NCBI RefSeq assembly: GCF_013283665.1
Contig: NZ_JABEKU010000001.1
Coordinates: forward strand, 2,595,594 to 2,659,593
Direction: 5' to 3'
DNA length: 64,000 bases
Source: Ensifer sesbaniae
Lineage (GTDB): Bacteria; Pseudomonadota; Alphaproteobacteria; Rhizobiales; Rhizobiaceae
This document shows positions 26,561 to 34,903 of this stretch, piece by piece (position 1 is the first letter of the stretch; the number at the start of each line of letters is the position of its first letter). The notes beneath the pieces were generated by a model, which saw nothing but the letters and a program-made list of their open reading frames with translations, was not told where the DNA came from and did no database searches. Position numbers and translations under genes: made by a program.

Positions 26561-27049
26561 ATGCACGCCTCACCCCTCACCGTCCGCCCCTTCCAACGCC
26601 ACGACGTGACCGACATGCTGCGGCTGATGCGCGGCCTTGCAATCTTCGAGGGCTACATCGACAAATTCGGCGTGACCGAAGCGGACCTGGTCGAACACGG
26701 GCTTGGCGAAACCCCGCGCTTCGGCGTGCTGATCGCGGAGCTTTGCGGCCGCACGGTCGGCATCGCGGTCCACTACGTCATCCCCTGGACCTACGACCTG
26801 AAGCCGACGCTGGTGCTGAAGGAACTTTTCGTCGAGGAAACAGCACGTTCCTCAGGCGCAGGCGCCGCATTGATCGCGGCTCTGAAACGTTATGCAGCCA
26901 GGATCGGCGCGCCGCGCATCAACTGGACGGTGCTGGCGAGCAACGACGCCGCCAAGCGTTTCTACCGGCGCGAGGGCGGCAGTCATGATGCGATCTGGGA
27001 GCCCTGGACGATGCCGGTCGAGGCCGTTCCGGGCGGCTGCGAAGGCTGA
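26561..27049 (+). CDS. GNAT-family N-acetyltransferase
   Basis: A 162-residue GNAT acetyltransferase. The acetyl-CoA-binding region reads ELFVEETARSSGAGAALIAAL, a variant of the Q/RxxGxG/A motif, and the C-terminus has the usual NDAAKRFYRREGG segment. The layout resembles diamine and thialysine acetyltransferases, but the substrate cannot be assigned. The ATG at 26561 has a poor ribosome site. It stands alone between a repeat and an AT-rich intergenic region. Confidence 0.85.
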   Translation: MHASPLTVRPFQRHDVTDMLRLMRGLAIFEGYIDKFGVTEADLVEHGLGETPRFGVLIAELCGRTVGIAVHYVIPWTYDLKPTLVLKELFVEETARSSGAGAALIAALKRYAARIGAPRINWTVLASNDAAKRFYRREGGSHDAIWEPWTMPVEAVPGGCEG

Positions 27050-27449
27050 AGATCCACCTGACCATGCGCCCCGGAACGGCGTCTAACCCTCGTCGAAGCC
27101 GTCATAACCCGCTTGGGCAGGGCATCTCGCGGCCCTGCCTAGCCCCAATTGACTACTCAAATCCCTCTTAAATTTGATTGATTTCAGACACTGCTTTTGT
27201 CAAACTGTACCTGTAATTGCACACCGCAGACATACAATCCCCGGAAGAGTAGTGTGGTTGCGTTTTTATTGCCGTGCAATTGCTTTATTTGTTTTTATTG
27301 CGCGCTCGAGCCTCCGTTCCCCGCGGAGGCTCAGTTCATTTGAAGAACAGGCAAACGCAAAAGGCCCCGACCGTTTCCAGTCGGGGCCTTGTATTCGGGG
27401 CCTTGTATATTGACTGCCGCAGCGGCGCTTCAGAGGCTGCACCGCCCCA
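27050..27449. other. AT-rich intergenic region with two hairpins
   Basis: About 400 bases, noticeably richer in A and T than surroundings at 27160-27300. One perfect stem, GAGCCTCCG with CGGAGGCTC (27307-27331), stands ahead of the terminator at 27358-27390. No open frame has a good start site. The arrangement AT-rich stretch, hairpin, terminator could represent a small RNA on either strand; nothing else is evident. Confidence 0.4.
27358..27390 (-). terminator. Terminator of the HlyD operon
   Basis: AAGGCCCCGAC pairs with GTCGGGGCCTT around an 8-base loop. On the minus strand it is followed by TTTT, ending the operon that finishes at 27450. Confidence 0.75.
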
Positions 27450-28682
27450 TCAATGGCCGCCAAGCACCAGCGTCTGCACCGGCAGCATCAGCGCCTGCAT
27501 GCGCAGGATCATCGCATGGACGAGGCCCACGGCGTCGACCACATGCAGATAGGCCCAGCGAAGGGTGCTGATATCGGGTGACTCCAGTTCGTCATGGCTG
27601 TTGGTATAGGCGTTGGCGATGCAGCTGCTGCCCGGAGGAACGTCATCGAGCACGCCGGGATAGAGCGGCTCCATGAAGACGGTCAGCGTGCCGGGCTGCG
27701 AGATCTGCGTGACGTCGATCAACTGGTCGCTGGCGCGCACCTGGCCGGCGGCAATCACGTCCTGCACCTCGGTCACGACCAGCGGGATGATGGTGAAGGG
27801 CTTGCCGACGCAGGTCGCCTCGCCGATCATGCCCACCTTCATCACCTGCGTCTCGATCTGGCCGAAGCCGGCAATAAGCCGCGCCCGGCCGGCAGACTCG
27901 GGCACGAGCACGCCCGCCGGCCGCAGAAGCGGATTGACCACTTCGCCGACCCGGAGCGTGAACTGCTGCAGCGTGCCGGACACGCCGGCCCTGACCGTGG
28001 CCTTGGCGATATCGACCTCCGCCTCCTTCAGCGCTGCTTCGGCGCTCGCCTTCTGCGAAGGCAGCAGCGAAGCGAGCTTGGTCTCCAGCGTCTGCTTGTT
28101 GGAAAGGGCGGCGGTGAGTGCGCCCTTGCGCCCTTCGAGGTTGACCTGCCGGCGCTCGATCTCGCGCCGGGCGACGACGTTGGGGTTCAGCTTGTTGAGT
28201 TCGACCTGGGTGTCGTACTCGTCTTGGGCCTGCTGCACCGCCGCCTGGGCCTGCACGATCGCGCCATCGGCAGCGACGAGTTCGGTGCGGGAGACGGTGA
28301 TTTCTGCGTCAACCTCGGCGATCTGCCGGCGCGCAACCTCGGCGGCGGCTTCCTCTTCCGAGCTGTCGAGCTTGAACAGCGGCTGGCCGGCCTTCACCTT
28401 CTCGAAGGTGGTCACGTAGATCTCTGAGACGCGCCCGCTGGTCTCCGGCAGCACCGCGACCGTGCGGAACGCCGCGGTGACGTTCTTCGTCGACGGATGG
28501 AAGTAGAAGATCAGCGTGATCAGCGAAATCGTCAGGATGATGCAGGCGGTGATGCCCCAGCGCAGTTCGAACCAGACGGAGTAGATCGTGATCTCCTTGC
28601 CGAACCTCTTGCCCTGGACATAGCGGCGGAAGAGATAGTCGGGAAGGATCGTCAGCATCGAGCAAAGCATGAATTCGAACAT
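27450..28682 (-). CDS. HlyD-family membrane fusion protein
   Basis: A 410-residue adaptor with an N-terminal membrane helix (about 45-62, CIILTISLITLIFYF), a lipoyl domain (AVLPETSGRVSEIYV), an alpha-helical hairpin (about 110-215) and beta-barrel segments. The extended N-terminal region before the helix and the C-terminal hydrophobic stretch YLHVVDAVGLVHAMILRM are like those of E. coli YiaV/YibH-type proteins. It lies 3 bases downstream of a small membrane protein gene, the same pair organisation as yiaV-yiaW. The transported compound is unknown and no pump ATPase or MFS gene is beside it. Confidence 0.88.
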   Translation of the reverse strand: MFEFMLCSMLTILPDYLFRRYVQGKRFGKEITIYSVWFELRWGITACIILTISLITLIFYFHPSTKNVTAAFRTVAVLPETSGRVSEIYVTTFEKVKAGQPLFKLDSSEEEAAAEVARRQIAEVDAEITVSRTELVAADGAIVQAQAAVQQAQDEYDTQVELNKLNPNVVARREIERRQVNLEGRKGALTAALSNKQTLETKLASLLPSQKASAEAALKEAEVDIAKATVRAGVSGTLQQFTLRVGEVVNPLLRPAGVLVPESAGRARLIAGFGQIETQVMKVGMIGEATCVGKPFTIIPLVVTEVQDVIAAGQVRASDQLIDVTQISQPGTLTVFMEPLYPGVLDDVPPGSSCIANAYTNSHDELESPDISTLRWAYLHVVDAVGLVHAMILRMQALMLPVQTLVLGGH

Positions 28683-28685
28683 GGC

Positions 28686-29126
28686 TCAGGCCTTTCCTTC
28701 CACCGACGGCTGATCTGCAGGCGCTGCCGGATGCCCCGCTGCCGGCTCAGGCTCGGCCGGCACGGGTTCAGTTGCTCCATCCACCTTGCCGGCGATCCGC
28801 TCCAGGGAGCGGGCGACAGACGAAAGTGGCGACGAAAAATCCGGCAGGTCGATCAGCGCCAGAATCAGCGCTGCGATCCAGAAGATGTTGTTGTGCGTGA
28901 GCAGCGAGATCAGCCCCAGCACCGCCACCAGTTCGTATTGAACCTTGTGGCTCTTGTGCGCCATGGTCTCCGGCAGCGAATGGAGCCGGAGATAGAAGGT
29001 GCCAAGCGCGAAGATCGCCAGGATCATGAAGATGACGACGACGTTGAACAGGACGTCGCTCTGCCCCGGTGCCGTGATGAACGCCGGTAAATGATGAATT
29101 GCAGTAGGATGGACGGCCTCAGACAT
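28686..29126 (-). CDS. Small inner-membrane partner of the HlyD protein
   Basis: A 146-residue protein with two or three membrane helices (VLFNVVVIFMILAIFALGTF and a second stretch with NIFWIAALILALIDLP) and a disordered Pro/Ala/Glu-rich C-terminal tail. The ATG at 29126 follows TTGGAGGCG. It is co-transcribed with the HlyD gene (3-base gap). The organisation recalls YiaW/YibI-type partners, though I cannot confirm homology. Confidence 0.75.
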   Translation of the reverse strand: MSEAVHPTAIHHLPAFITAPGQSDVLFNVVVIFMILAIFALGTFYLRLHSLPETMAHKSHKVQYELVAVLGLISLLTHNNIFWIAALILALIDLPDFSSPLSSVARSLERIAGKVDGATEPVPAEPEPAAGHPAAPADQPSVEGKA

Positions 29127-29254
29127 TACGCCTCCAAAAAACGGACCGGACCAGGAGAATCGCACATTAGCACACCCCCAAAAAACGCAAACAAAACTTG
29201 TACTTCAGCCGCAACTTGACCTTGCGGAACTGCGCGCCTAAGCAAATCAGGGTT

Positions 29255-29358
29255 CTACGGCGCCGCGCGTCATCGGACGCGCAAAGGTCGCTGTAGCACT
29301 TTGAATTGCTGCATGTTTTGTCCTTTAACCGGCTACGGTTAAAGGAAACATACAGTAG
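29255..29358 (-). repeat. Bimodular palindromic repeat with exchanged P1 core
   Basis: P2 (29255-29296) then P1 (29309-29356). The inner P1 stem here is TTTAACCG/CGGTTAAA where other copies have TTAAATCG/CGATTTAA, so both arms changed together. Confidence 0.8.
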
Positions 29359-29497
29359 CACCGGCGAAATGCCGGAGGGTTTCGAGCAGGATCCTCGGCG
29401 GCATGCTGTTCCCCCGGTAACCGCAGCCGACGCCCACTCGTCCTATCGCGCGCCGCAGGCGGCCGCACGCACCGTCCATTGCCTGAAGGAGACCACG

Positions 29498-30223
29498 ATG
29501 GCTCAAAACATTTACGACAGGCCGGAGTTCTTCGAAGGCTACAGCCAGCTCGGGCGCTCGCTGCACGGGCTTGCGGGTGCTGCCGAGTGGCCGGCGATCC
29601 GCGCCCTGCTGCCGGATCTCTCAGGCAAGCGCGTCGTGGACCTCGGCTGCGGCTTCGGCTGGTTTTCCCGCTTTGCCCGCGAGGCCGGCGCCGCTCACGT
29701 GCTCGGCCTCGATCTCTCCGAGAAGATGATCGCCCGCGCCCGGGCCGACACGTCCGATCCGGCGATCGAATACAGGATCGCCGACCTCGATGAGCTCGAA
29801 CTCCCCGAGCAAGGCTTCGACTTCGCCTACAGCTCGCTCGCCTTCCACTATGTCGAGGATTTCGGCCGGCTGGTCGCCACCATCCACCGTGCGCTCGCTC
29901 CCGGCGCGCATTTCGTCTTCACCATCGAGCACCCGATCTACATGGCCTCCCACAATCCCGGCTGGCGCTTCGAAAACGGCGAACGGACCTGGCCGGTCGA
30001 TCACTATTCCGAGGAGGGACCGCGCATCACCGACTGGCTGGCGAAGGGCGTGATCAAGCACCACCGCACCATCGGCACGACGCTCAACACGCTGATATCG
30101 ACGGGCTTTGCCATCCGCCACGTTGAGGAATGGCGGCCGACCGAGGCGCAGATCGCCGAGATCCCGGCTCTGGCCGAAGAAGTCGATCGCCCGATGATCC
30201 TGATCGTGAAGGTGCAGAAGTAG
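29498..30223 (+). CDS. Class I SAM-dependent methyltransferase
   Basis: A 241-residue methyltransferase (Methyltransf_11-like). Motif I is VVDLGCGFGWFSRFA near residue 48, followed by GLDLSEKMIARAR and the ADLDELELP segment. It begins AQNIYDRPEFFEGYSQLGRS, as in small-molecule methyltransferases. AAGGAGACC lies 6 bases before the ATG at 29498. Substrate unknown. A nearby imperfect 30-base direct duplication and a small hairpin follow the gene. Confidence 0.9.
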   Translation: MAQNIYDRPEFFEGYSQLGRSLHGLAGAAEWPAIRALLPDLSGKRVVDLGCGFGWFSRFAREAGAAHVLGLDLSEKMIARARADTSDPAIEYRIADLDELELPEQGFDFAYSSLAFHYVEDFGRLVATIHRALAPGAHFVFTIEHPIYMASHNPGWRFENGERTWPVDHYSEEGPRITDWLAKGVIKHHRTIGTTLNTLISTGFAIRHVEEWRPTEAQIAEIPALAEEVDRPMILIVKVQK

Positions 30224-30234
30224 GAGCAAGACAT

Positions 30235-30339
30235 GGCAGCTCATGCATAGGCCGCAGTTCAGCGTGTCTGCCAACCACTGAAGGTGCCTCTTGGCACCAG
30301 CAAGCTGACGGCAGTTCATGCAGCGGCCGCCGTTCACCG
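30235..30339. repeat. Imperfect 30-base direct duplication
   Basis: The segments 30235-30264 and 30310-30339 agree at 25 of 30 positions (both contain TCATGCA and GGCCGC). Between them is a 6-base-pair hairpin GGTGCC-TCTT-GGCACC at 30282-30297. The block fills the gap between the convergent methyltransferase and NDH-2 genes. Confidence 0.5.
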
Positions 30340-30340
30340 C

Positions 30341-31609
30341 CTACCCCTTTTTCTTCAGGCTCTCCTTCTGGGTGATCAGCCGGGCGCTGTGCTGGCCGCT
30401 CAAATAGGTCCAGAACCAGCTCCAGGCGACGGCGAAGCGGCTGCGGGTGCCGATCAGAAAGTAGATGTGGGCGATGCCCCAGATCCACCAGGCAAGCGCG
30501 CCCTTCAGCTTGAAGCGGCCGAAATCGATGATCGCGGCGCGCCGGCCGATGGTGGCAAGGCTGCCCTGGTGACGATAGCGGAAATCGCCCGGCGGTTTGT
30601 CGCCGGCAAGCCGCGCGCGGATGACGTCGGCCACATAGGCGCCCTGCTGCTTGGCCGCCGGCGCGATGCCCGGCACCGGCTTGCCGCCATCATAGGTGAC
30701 GGCGGCCGTGTCACCGATGACGAAAACATCCCTGTGCCCGGGGGCGGTGAGATCGGCGCCGACAATCGCCCGGCCGGCCCGGTCCGCGGCGATGTCCAGC
30801 CAGCGGGCGGCGGGTGAGGCCTGCACGCCCGCGGCCCAGACGAGCGTTCGGCTCGCCACGAACTCCTCGCCGATCATCACGCCCTCCTCGGTGCAGGATG
30901 TCACCGGCGTTCCGGTGCGAACCTCGACACCGAGGCACTTCAGCTCCTCGACCGCGTAAGCGGAGAGATCCTCGCTGAAGGCGGCGAGAATGCGCGGCCC
31001 CGCTTCGACGAGGATCACGCGGGTTCGCCGCGTATCGATGCGGCGAAACTCGTCCGGAAGCGTGCGATGCGCCATCTCGGCGATGATCCCGGCAAGCTCG
31101 ACGCCCGTGGGACCGGCACCGATAATGGTGAAGGTCAGCAGCGCATCGCGCGCGGCCGGCTCTTCTTCCAGCTCGGCGCGCTCGAAGGCGGTGAGCACGC
31201 GGCGGCGGATTGTGGTGGCGTCCTCGAGCGTCTTCAGGCCGGGGGCGAATGGCTCCCATTCGTCATGGCCGAAATAGGCATGCGTCGCCCCGGTCGCCAG
31301 CACCAGCGTATCGTAGCCGACCCGCTGGCCGTCCCTGAGAACGACCGCCTTTCCGGCCGCGTCCACATCCGTCACCTCGCCGAGAAGCGTCGTCACTTCC
31401 GGCCGGTCGCGCCAGAGACTGCGAAGCGGCCAGGCGATTTCCGAGGTCGCGATCAGCGTCGTCGCAACCTGATAGAGCAAGGGCTGGAAGAGATGGTGGT
31501 TGCGCCGGTCGATGAGCGTGATCCGAACCGGTGCGACGGCGAGCCCCTTGACGAGCTGCACCCCGCCGAACCCGCCGCCGACGACGACCACATGATGCCT
31601 GTCCTGCAT
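30341..31609 (-). CDS. ndh: Type II NADH:quinone oxidoreductase (NDH-2)
   Basis: A 422-residue flavoprotein that passes electrons from NADH to quinone without pumping protons. Two Rossmann motifs are present: VVGGGFGG near residue 8 (FAD) and IIGAGPTGVELAG near 165 (NADH). The FAD motif VFVIGDTAAV and the quinone-site region AAKQQGAYVA also match. The C-terminus carries an amphipathic segment WWIWGIAHIYFLIG for membrane association. The ATG at 31609 gives the usual N-terminus; the long upstream frame is noncoding. Confidence 0.93.
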   Translation of the reverse strand: MQDRHHVVVVGGGFGGVQLVKGLAVAPVRITLIDRRNHHLFQPLLYQVATTLIATSEIAWPLRSLWRDRPEVTTLLGEVTDVDAAGKAVVLRDGQRVGYDTLVLATGATHAYFGHDEWEPFAPGLKTLEDATTIRRRVLTAFERAELEEEPAARDALLTFTIIGAGPTGVELAGIIAEMAHRTLPDEFRRIDTRRTRVILVEAGPRILAAFSEDLSAYAVEELKCLGVEVRTGTPVTSCTEEGVMIGEEFVASRTLVWAAGVQASPAARWLDIAADRAGRAIVGADLTAPGHRDVFVIGDTAAVTYDGGKPVPGIAPAAKQQGAYVADVIRARLAGDKPPGDFRYRHQGSLATIGRRAAIIDFGRFKLKGALAWWIWGIAHIYFLIGTRSRFAVAWSWFWTYLSGQHSARLITQKESLKKKG

Positions 31610-31964
31610 GTTTCTTTCCAGTCGGCTCAGCAACTGGCCTTCCGTTTGGACATGCCACAACATTGGGGTTGCAGACGGCGAGGACAAGCGCCGGCATCTC
31701 ATGTCACCCCTGCAAAAAATCAAGAACGGCTGTTCCGGCCTAGCGCACTGACAGGCCTTCAGCGCTCGTTTGGCGCGAGATGCCTGATCCGCGCGACGCG
31801 CGCCCGGATCTCCTCCGGGGTGAACGGCGAGTGACGGTTGCCGGATCGAAGACGTGGTTTTCGGCGATCGAGGGGAGTGCCCCCGCGCACAATGACGACG
31901 CCGATCGCACGAGCAGGGCATCTAATGCGCTTTTGAGTGCGAGCACGTTCACGCTGGCGAATGT
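31610..31964. other. Intergenic region, possible gene remnant
   Basis: About 350 bases. A minus-strand frame ending at 31759 finishes with PFTPEEIRARVARIRHLAPN, which looks protein-like, while its upstream part does not. This may be the tail of a degraded gene. No repeat copy or terminator is clear. Confidence 0.3.
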
Positions 31965-32303
31965 TCAAACAACGCCGGTCGAGCTCCAGCCTCGCGCTCT
32001 CGCCCATTTGTCATAGACCCGGCGCATTTCCGATCTGTCGGCGCCGGTCAGCTCCATAGCTGTTGCATCGGAAATCCCCAGGCCGTGGAGAAGGTCGTTA
32101 AGCGAATTGTTGATAGCAAGGCACTCGGGCCGGTTATCGACAGAGTCGTCCACGTTCGGCCACTTGGCGAGGAGATCGCGCATCTGTTCCTCGGTCACCC
32201 CGATCCGGGTTTCAAGGTCCCATCCGAGGTGTACTAAAGCGCCCTCCATCGAGCGGCGCACGATCTTAAGTTCTTGTTCGGATAATGCAGCGAGCGACAT
32301 CAA
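31965..32303 (-). CDS. Hypothetical 112-residue protein
   Basis: A predicted soluble, mostly helical protein with LSEQELKIVRRSMEGALVHL at the N-terminus and ADRSEMRRVYDKWARARGW near the end. Composition and codon use are normal for a coding sequence, but the ribosome site is weak and ATG ATG at 32298-32303 leaves the start ambiguous. No known domain is recognised. Confidence 0.55.
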   Translation of the reverse strand: MMSLAALSEQELKIVRRSMEGALVHLGWDLETRIGVTEEQMRDLLAKWPNVDDSVDNRPECLAINNSLNDLLHGLGISDATAMELTGADRSEMRRVYDKWARARGWSSTGVV

Positions 32304-32564
32304 GAGTCCGGCGCAAACGATTCAACTGAAGCGGGTATGCGTAACATAATTGCATTCGTCCGCGACAGCCTGACGAACATGGTCGCCAACTTAGGAACCA
32401 ATCGGAACAATACAAAGCGACTAAGTGGCGAATGCCCCGTTCCCGTTCGGCATCGGCAACGCTGAACGCATGCGCCGCGCCTTCCAGCGAAGGAAGGGTA
32501 TCTCACCTTCGGATTATCAAGCCCGCATCGGGTCGCGTCGGCGCACTGCTCCTTGAGAAACACC

Positions 32565-33029
32565 TCACTCCGCATAATCGACCGGCACCGCCGTACCGCT
32601 CTTCAGGATTTCCATCGAGATCGAGGCGGAGACGTCGAAGAGTTCCACCTTGCGCACGATCTGCTTGTAGACCACGTCGTAATGCTCGACGCGCGGCAGC
32701 ACGACCTTGACGATATAGTCGTAATTCCCCGTCAGCCGATGCACCTCGACGATTTCAGGGATATCGCTGATCGCCCGGCGGAAGGTCTCGATCCACTCGT
32801 CCGAATGGTGCGCCGTCTTGATCAGCGCGAAGACGGTCGTCGGCACGCCCATGCGTTGGCGGTCGAGCACGACGATGCGCCTGCTGATATAGCCCGCCTC
32901 CTCCAGCCGCTGGATGCGGCGCGAACAGGCCGACAGCGAGAGGTTCACCCGCTCCGCCAACTCACCAACGGCAACGCTTGCATCCTGCTGCAGCAGCCCA
33001 AGCAGCTTCCTGTCCCTCTCGTCGAGCAC
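32565..33029 (-). CDS. Lrp/AsnC-family regulator
   Basis: A 154-residue regulator: HTH in LLGLLQQDASVAVGELAERV and NLSLSACSRRIQRLEEAGYI, and a RAM domain with VHRLTGNYDYIVKVVLP. The start is taken as GTG at 33029, giving VLDERDRKLL, the usual N-terminus, with GGTGGAGGG upstream; ATG at 33047 would add GGIG. It is divergent from the Asp/Glu racemase gene at 33226, which is its likely target. Confidence 0.9.
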   Translation of the reverse strand: MLDERDRKLLGLLQQDASVAVGELAERVNLSLSACSRRIQRLEEAGYISRRIVVLDRQRMGVPTTVFALIKTAHHSDEWIETFRRAISDIPEIVEVHRLTGNYDYIVKVVLPRVEHYDVVYKQIVRKVELFDVSASISMEILKSGTAVPVDYAE

Positions 33030-33225
33030 GCCGATCCCTCCACCCATAGCCAACCGTTGCGCCATATCTTTGCACATCTATCATCTCTTGCGCAAATATC
33101 TCGCGCCAAGATGCATTTTCCCTTGCAACAAAGCGAACCGTTCCAACGCACTTTGCCGCATAGTTTTCTCCATCGAAAACTGGCTGCGCTCAGCGCGGCA
33201 ACAGCGGGCAGAGAGAGGAATGGTT

Positions 33226-33939
33226 ATGCGCAAGATCGGTCTCATCGGCGGCATGAGCTTCGAAAGCTCGGCGGTCTACTATCGCATGGTCAACGAAGCC
33301 GTGCGCGAGCGTCTGGGCGCGCTGCATTCGGCTGAGGTGCTGCTGCATTCCGTCGACTTCCAGTCGATCGTCGACCTGCAGAAGGCCGGCCGCTGGGACG
33401 ATGCCGCCAGGCGGCTTGCCGATGTCGCCCGCGGCCTGGAGGCGGCCGGCGCCGACTGCGTGCTGATCTGCACCAACACCATGCACCTGATCGCCGACGC
33501 CGTGCAGGCCGCCGTCGACATTCCGCTGATCAACATCATCGACGAGACCGCCGCACGTCTCAAGGCAGCCGGCAGCCGCAGGCCATTGTTGCTCGCCACC
33601 CGCTACACCATGGAGCACGGCTTCTATGCCGAGCGCATGAAGAGCCACGGCATCGACATCATGGTACCGGATGCGGACGGCCGCACGCTGATCCACAATG
33701 TCATCTTCGATGAACTGTGCGCCGGCAAGGTGCTGCGTTCTTCCCGCAGGGCGTTGATCGATCTGATCGACAAGGCCGAGGCGGAAGGCGCCGACGCCGT
33801 CATCCTCGGCTGCACCGAGATCTGCCTGACCCTCGACCCACGGGCTCTGCCGCTGCCGGGCTTCGATTCCACCGCAATCCACGCCGAGGCCGCCGTGGAG
33901 TTCGCGCTGGAAGGGGTCTCGCTGGCGCGGGCCGCGTGA
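33226..33939 (+). CDS. Aspartate/glutamate racemase family protein
   Basis: A 237-residue member of the Asp/Glu/hydantoin racemase fold. Both catalytic cysteines are present: Cys82 in LICTNTMH and Cys196 in ILGCTEICL, as needed for the two-base mechanism. The N-terminus MRKIGLIGGMSFESS is the YgeA/RacX type, so broad-specificity amino acid racemisation is likely. GAGAGGAA lies upstream; an ATG 6 bases earlier is also in frame. Control by the divergent Lrp protein would link D-amino acid formation to amino acid supply. Confidence 0.92.
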   Translation: MRKIGLIGGMSFESSAVYYRMVNEAVRERLGALHSAEVLLHSVDFQSIVDLQKAGRWDDAARRLADVARGLEAAGADCVLICTNTMHLIADAVQAAVDIPLINIIDETAARLKAAGSRRPLLLATRYTMEHGFYAERMKSHGIDIMVPDADGRTLIHNVIFDELCAGKVLRSSRRALIDLIDKAEAEGADAVILGCTEICLTLDPRALPLPGFDSTAIHAEAAVEFALEGVSLARAA

Positions 33940-34068
33940 GCGCCGGCGCTCGGGCCGCTGAGGTACCTACGAGGGGACTGCAAAGACCACCCGTCGGCTT
34001 TAACACGTCTTCCTTCGTCGCCAGGGGCCCGAGCATGCTTATCCAATATAGAAGCCGCAACACCCCTG

Positions 34069-34096
34069 AGCCCCGTCGGGGCTTGATCGGTCAAGC
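34069..34096. terminator. Overlapping hairpins between convergent genes
   Basis: AGCCCC-GTC-GGGGCT (34069-34083) and GCTTGA-TCGG-TCAAGC (34081-34096) share bases 34081-34083, so both cannot form fully at once. The region serves as terminator for the racemase and, on the other strand, for the NIPSNAP gene. Confidence 0.5.
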
Positions 34097-34107
34097 CCGA
34101 GGATGAC

Positions 34108-34476
34108 TTAAGGATTGCTCACAAGCGGCTGCAGGAAAATGCGCTCATAGCTGATGAACGGCGGGTCATTTCCATAACGCGCGTTGGCCGCAATGCCATC
34201 CGGATCTTCGGCAACCTCTCGGCGATAGCTAAGATAGGTAGCCTCATCCGGAAACGTGAACAGCGCGATAGCGATATCGCCGGCACCCTCTTCACCCACA
34301 CCCGGAAAGCTCGTGCCGACGCCCTCGGGCTTTTCGCGCGGGATGAAATAGCCGTGATGCGTTCCGCCGTAACGCTCGATGAGCCTGACCCAGATTTCTG
34401 CGTAGCCGCTGAAGTCGGCCATTCGGCCTTGCTCGATCCGGTAGCGGATTTCACAGGTGACGGGACCATCGGGCAT
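34108..34476 (-). CDS. NIPSNAP-family protein
   Basis: A 122-residue dimeric alpha-beta barrel protein of the NIPSNAP type, with CEIRYRIEQGRMADFSGYAE at the start and a second half including FPDEATYLSYRREVAEDPDG. Function of the family is poorly defined. Its ATG overlaps the stop codon of the upstream VOC gene (TGATG at 34474-34478), indicating translational coupling. The VOC and FAD genes upstream both carry in-frame stops, so its expression may now be impaired. Confidence 0.8.
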   Translation of the reverse strand: MPDGPVTCEIRYRIEQGRMADFSGYAEIWVRLIERYGGTHHGYFIPREKPEGVGTSFPGVGEEGAGDIAIALFTFPDEATYLSYRREVAEDPDGIAANARYGNDPPFISYERIFLQPLVSNP

Positions 34477-34856
34477 CAGGCTTCCTCTCCCTTGTATCCG
34501 GATCTCGGCCCGCGAAGGCCGATGCAATTACCCCAGGGATCGCGCACCTGGCACATCCAGAGCCCCTCCTGTATCGCCATCGGCCCACGATAGAGAAGCG
34601 CGCCGAGCGCTTCGAAATGCTTGAGAGCCCGGTCGAAATCATCGACCGCCCAATGGACGACGGAGCCAGCCGCACCGCTCACCACCTTCTCATCCGCCTA
34701 GACGATTTCGAGATCCACTGTCCCGACCTGGAGATAGGCGAAGTCGAATTCTTCAAGCCACCGTCGCTCGGCATGCGGGAAAGCACGCTGATACCAGGCG
34801 AGCCCCGCTTCCGTGTCTGGAACATGCACCAGAATGGCCGCCACGCTATCGGTCAT
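34476..34856 (-). pseudogene. VOC/glyoxalase-like gene with in-frame amber stop
   Basis: An intact 127-codon frame except for TAG at 34698-34700 (codon 53). Before it: MTDSVAAILVHVPDTEAGLA to GTVDLEIV; after it: ADEKVVSGAAGSVVHWAVDD to the end with DPWGNCIGLRGP, a typical VOC C-terminus. One C to T change from a CAG codon would explain the stop. VOC proteins are metal-dependent dioxygenases, lyases or resistance proteins. Restart at GTG 34685 would make only the second half of the fold. Confidence 0.8.
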
Positions 34857-34903
34857 CGCAATTTCTCCATTCGCCGTCCGGTCCTCTCGTTTCGTCGACT
34901 GCC

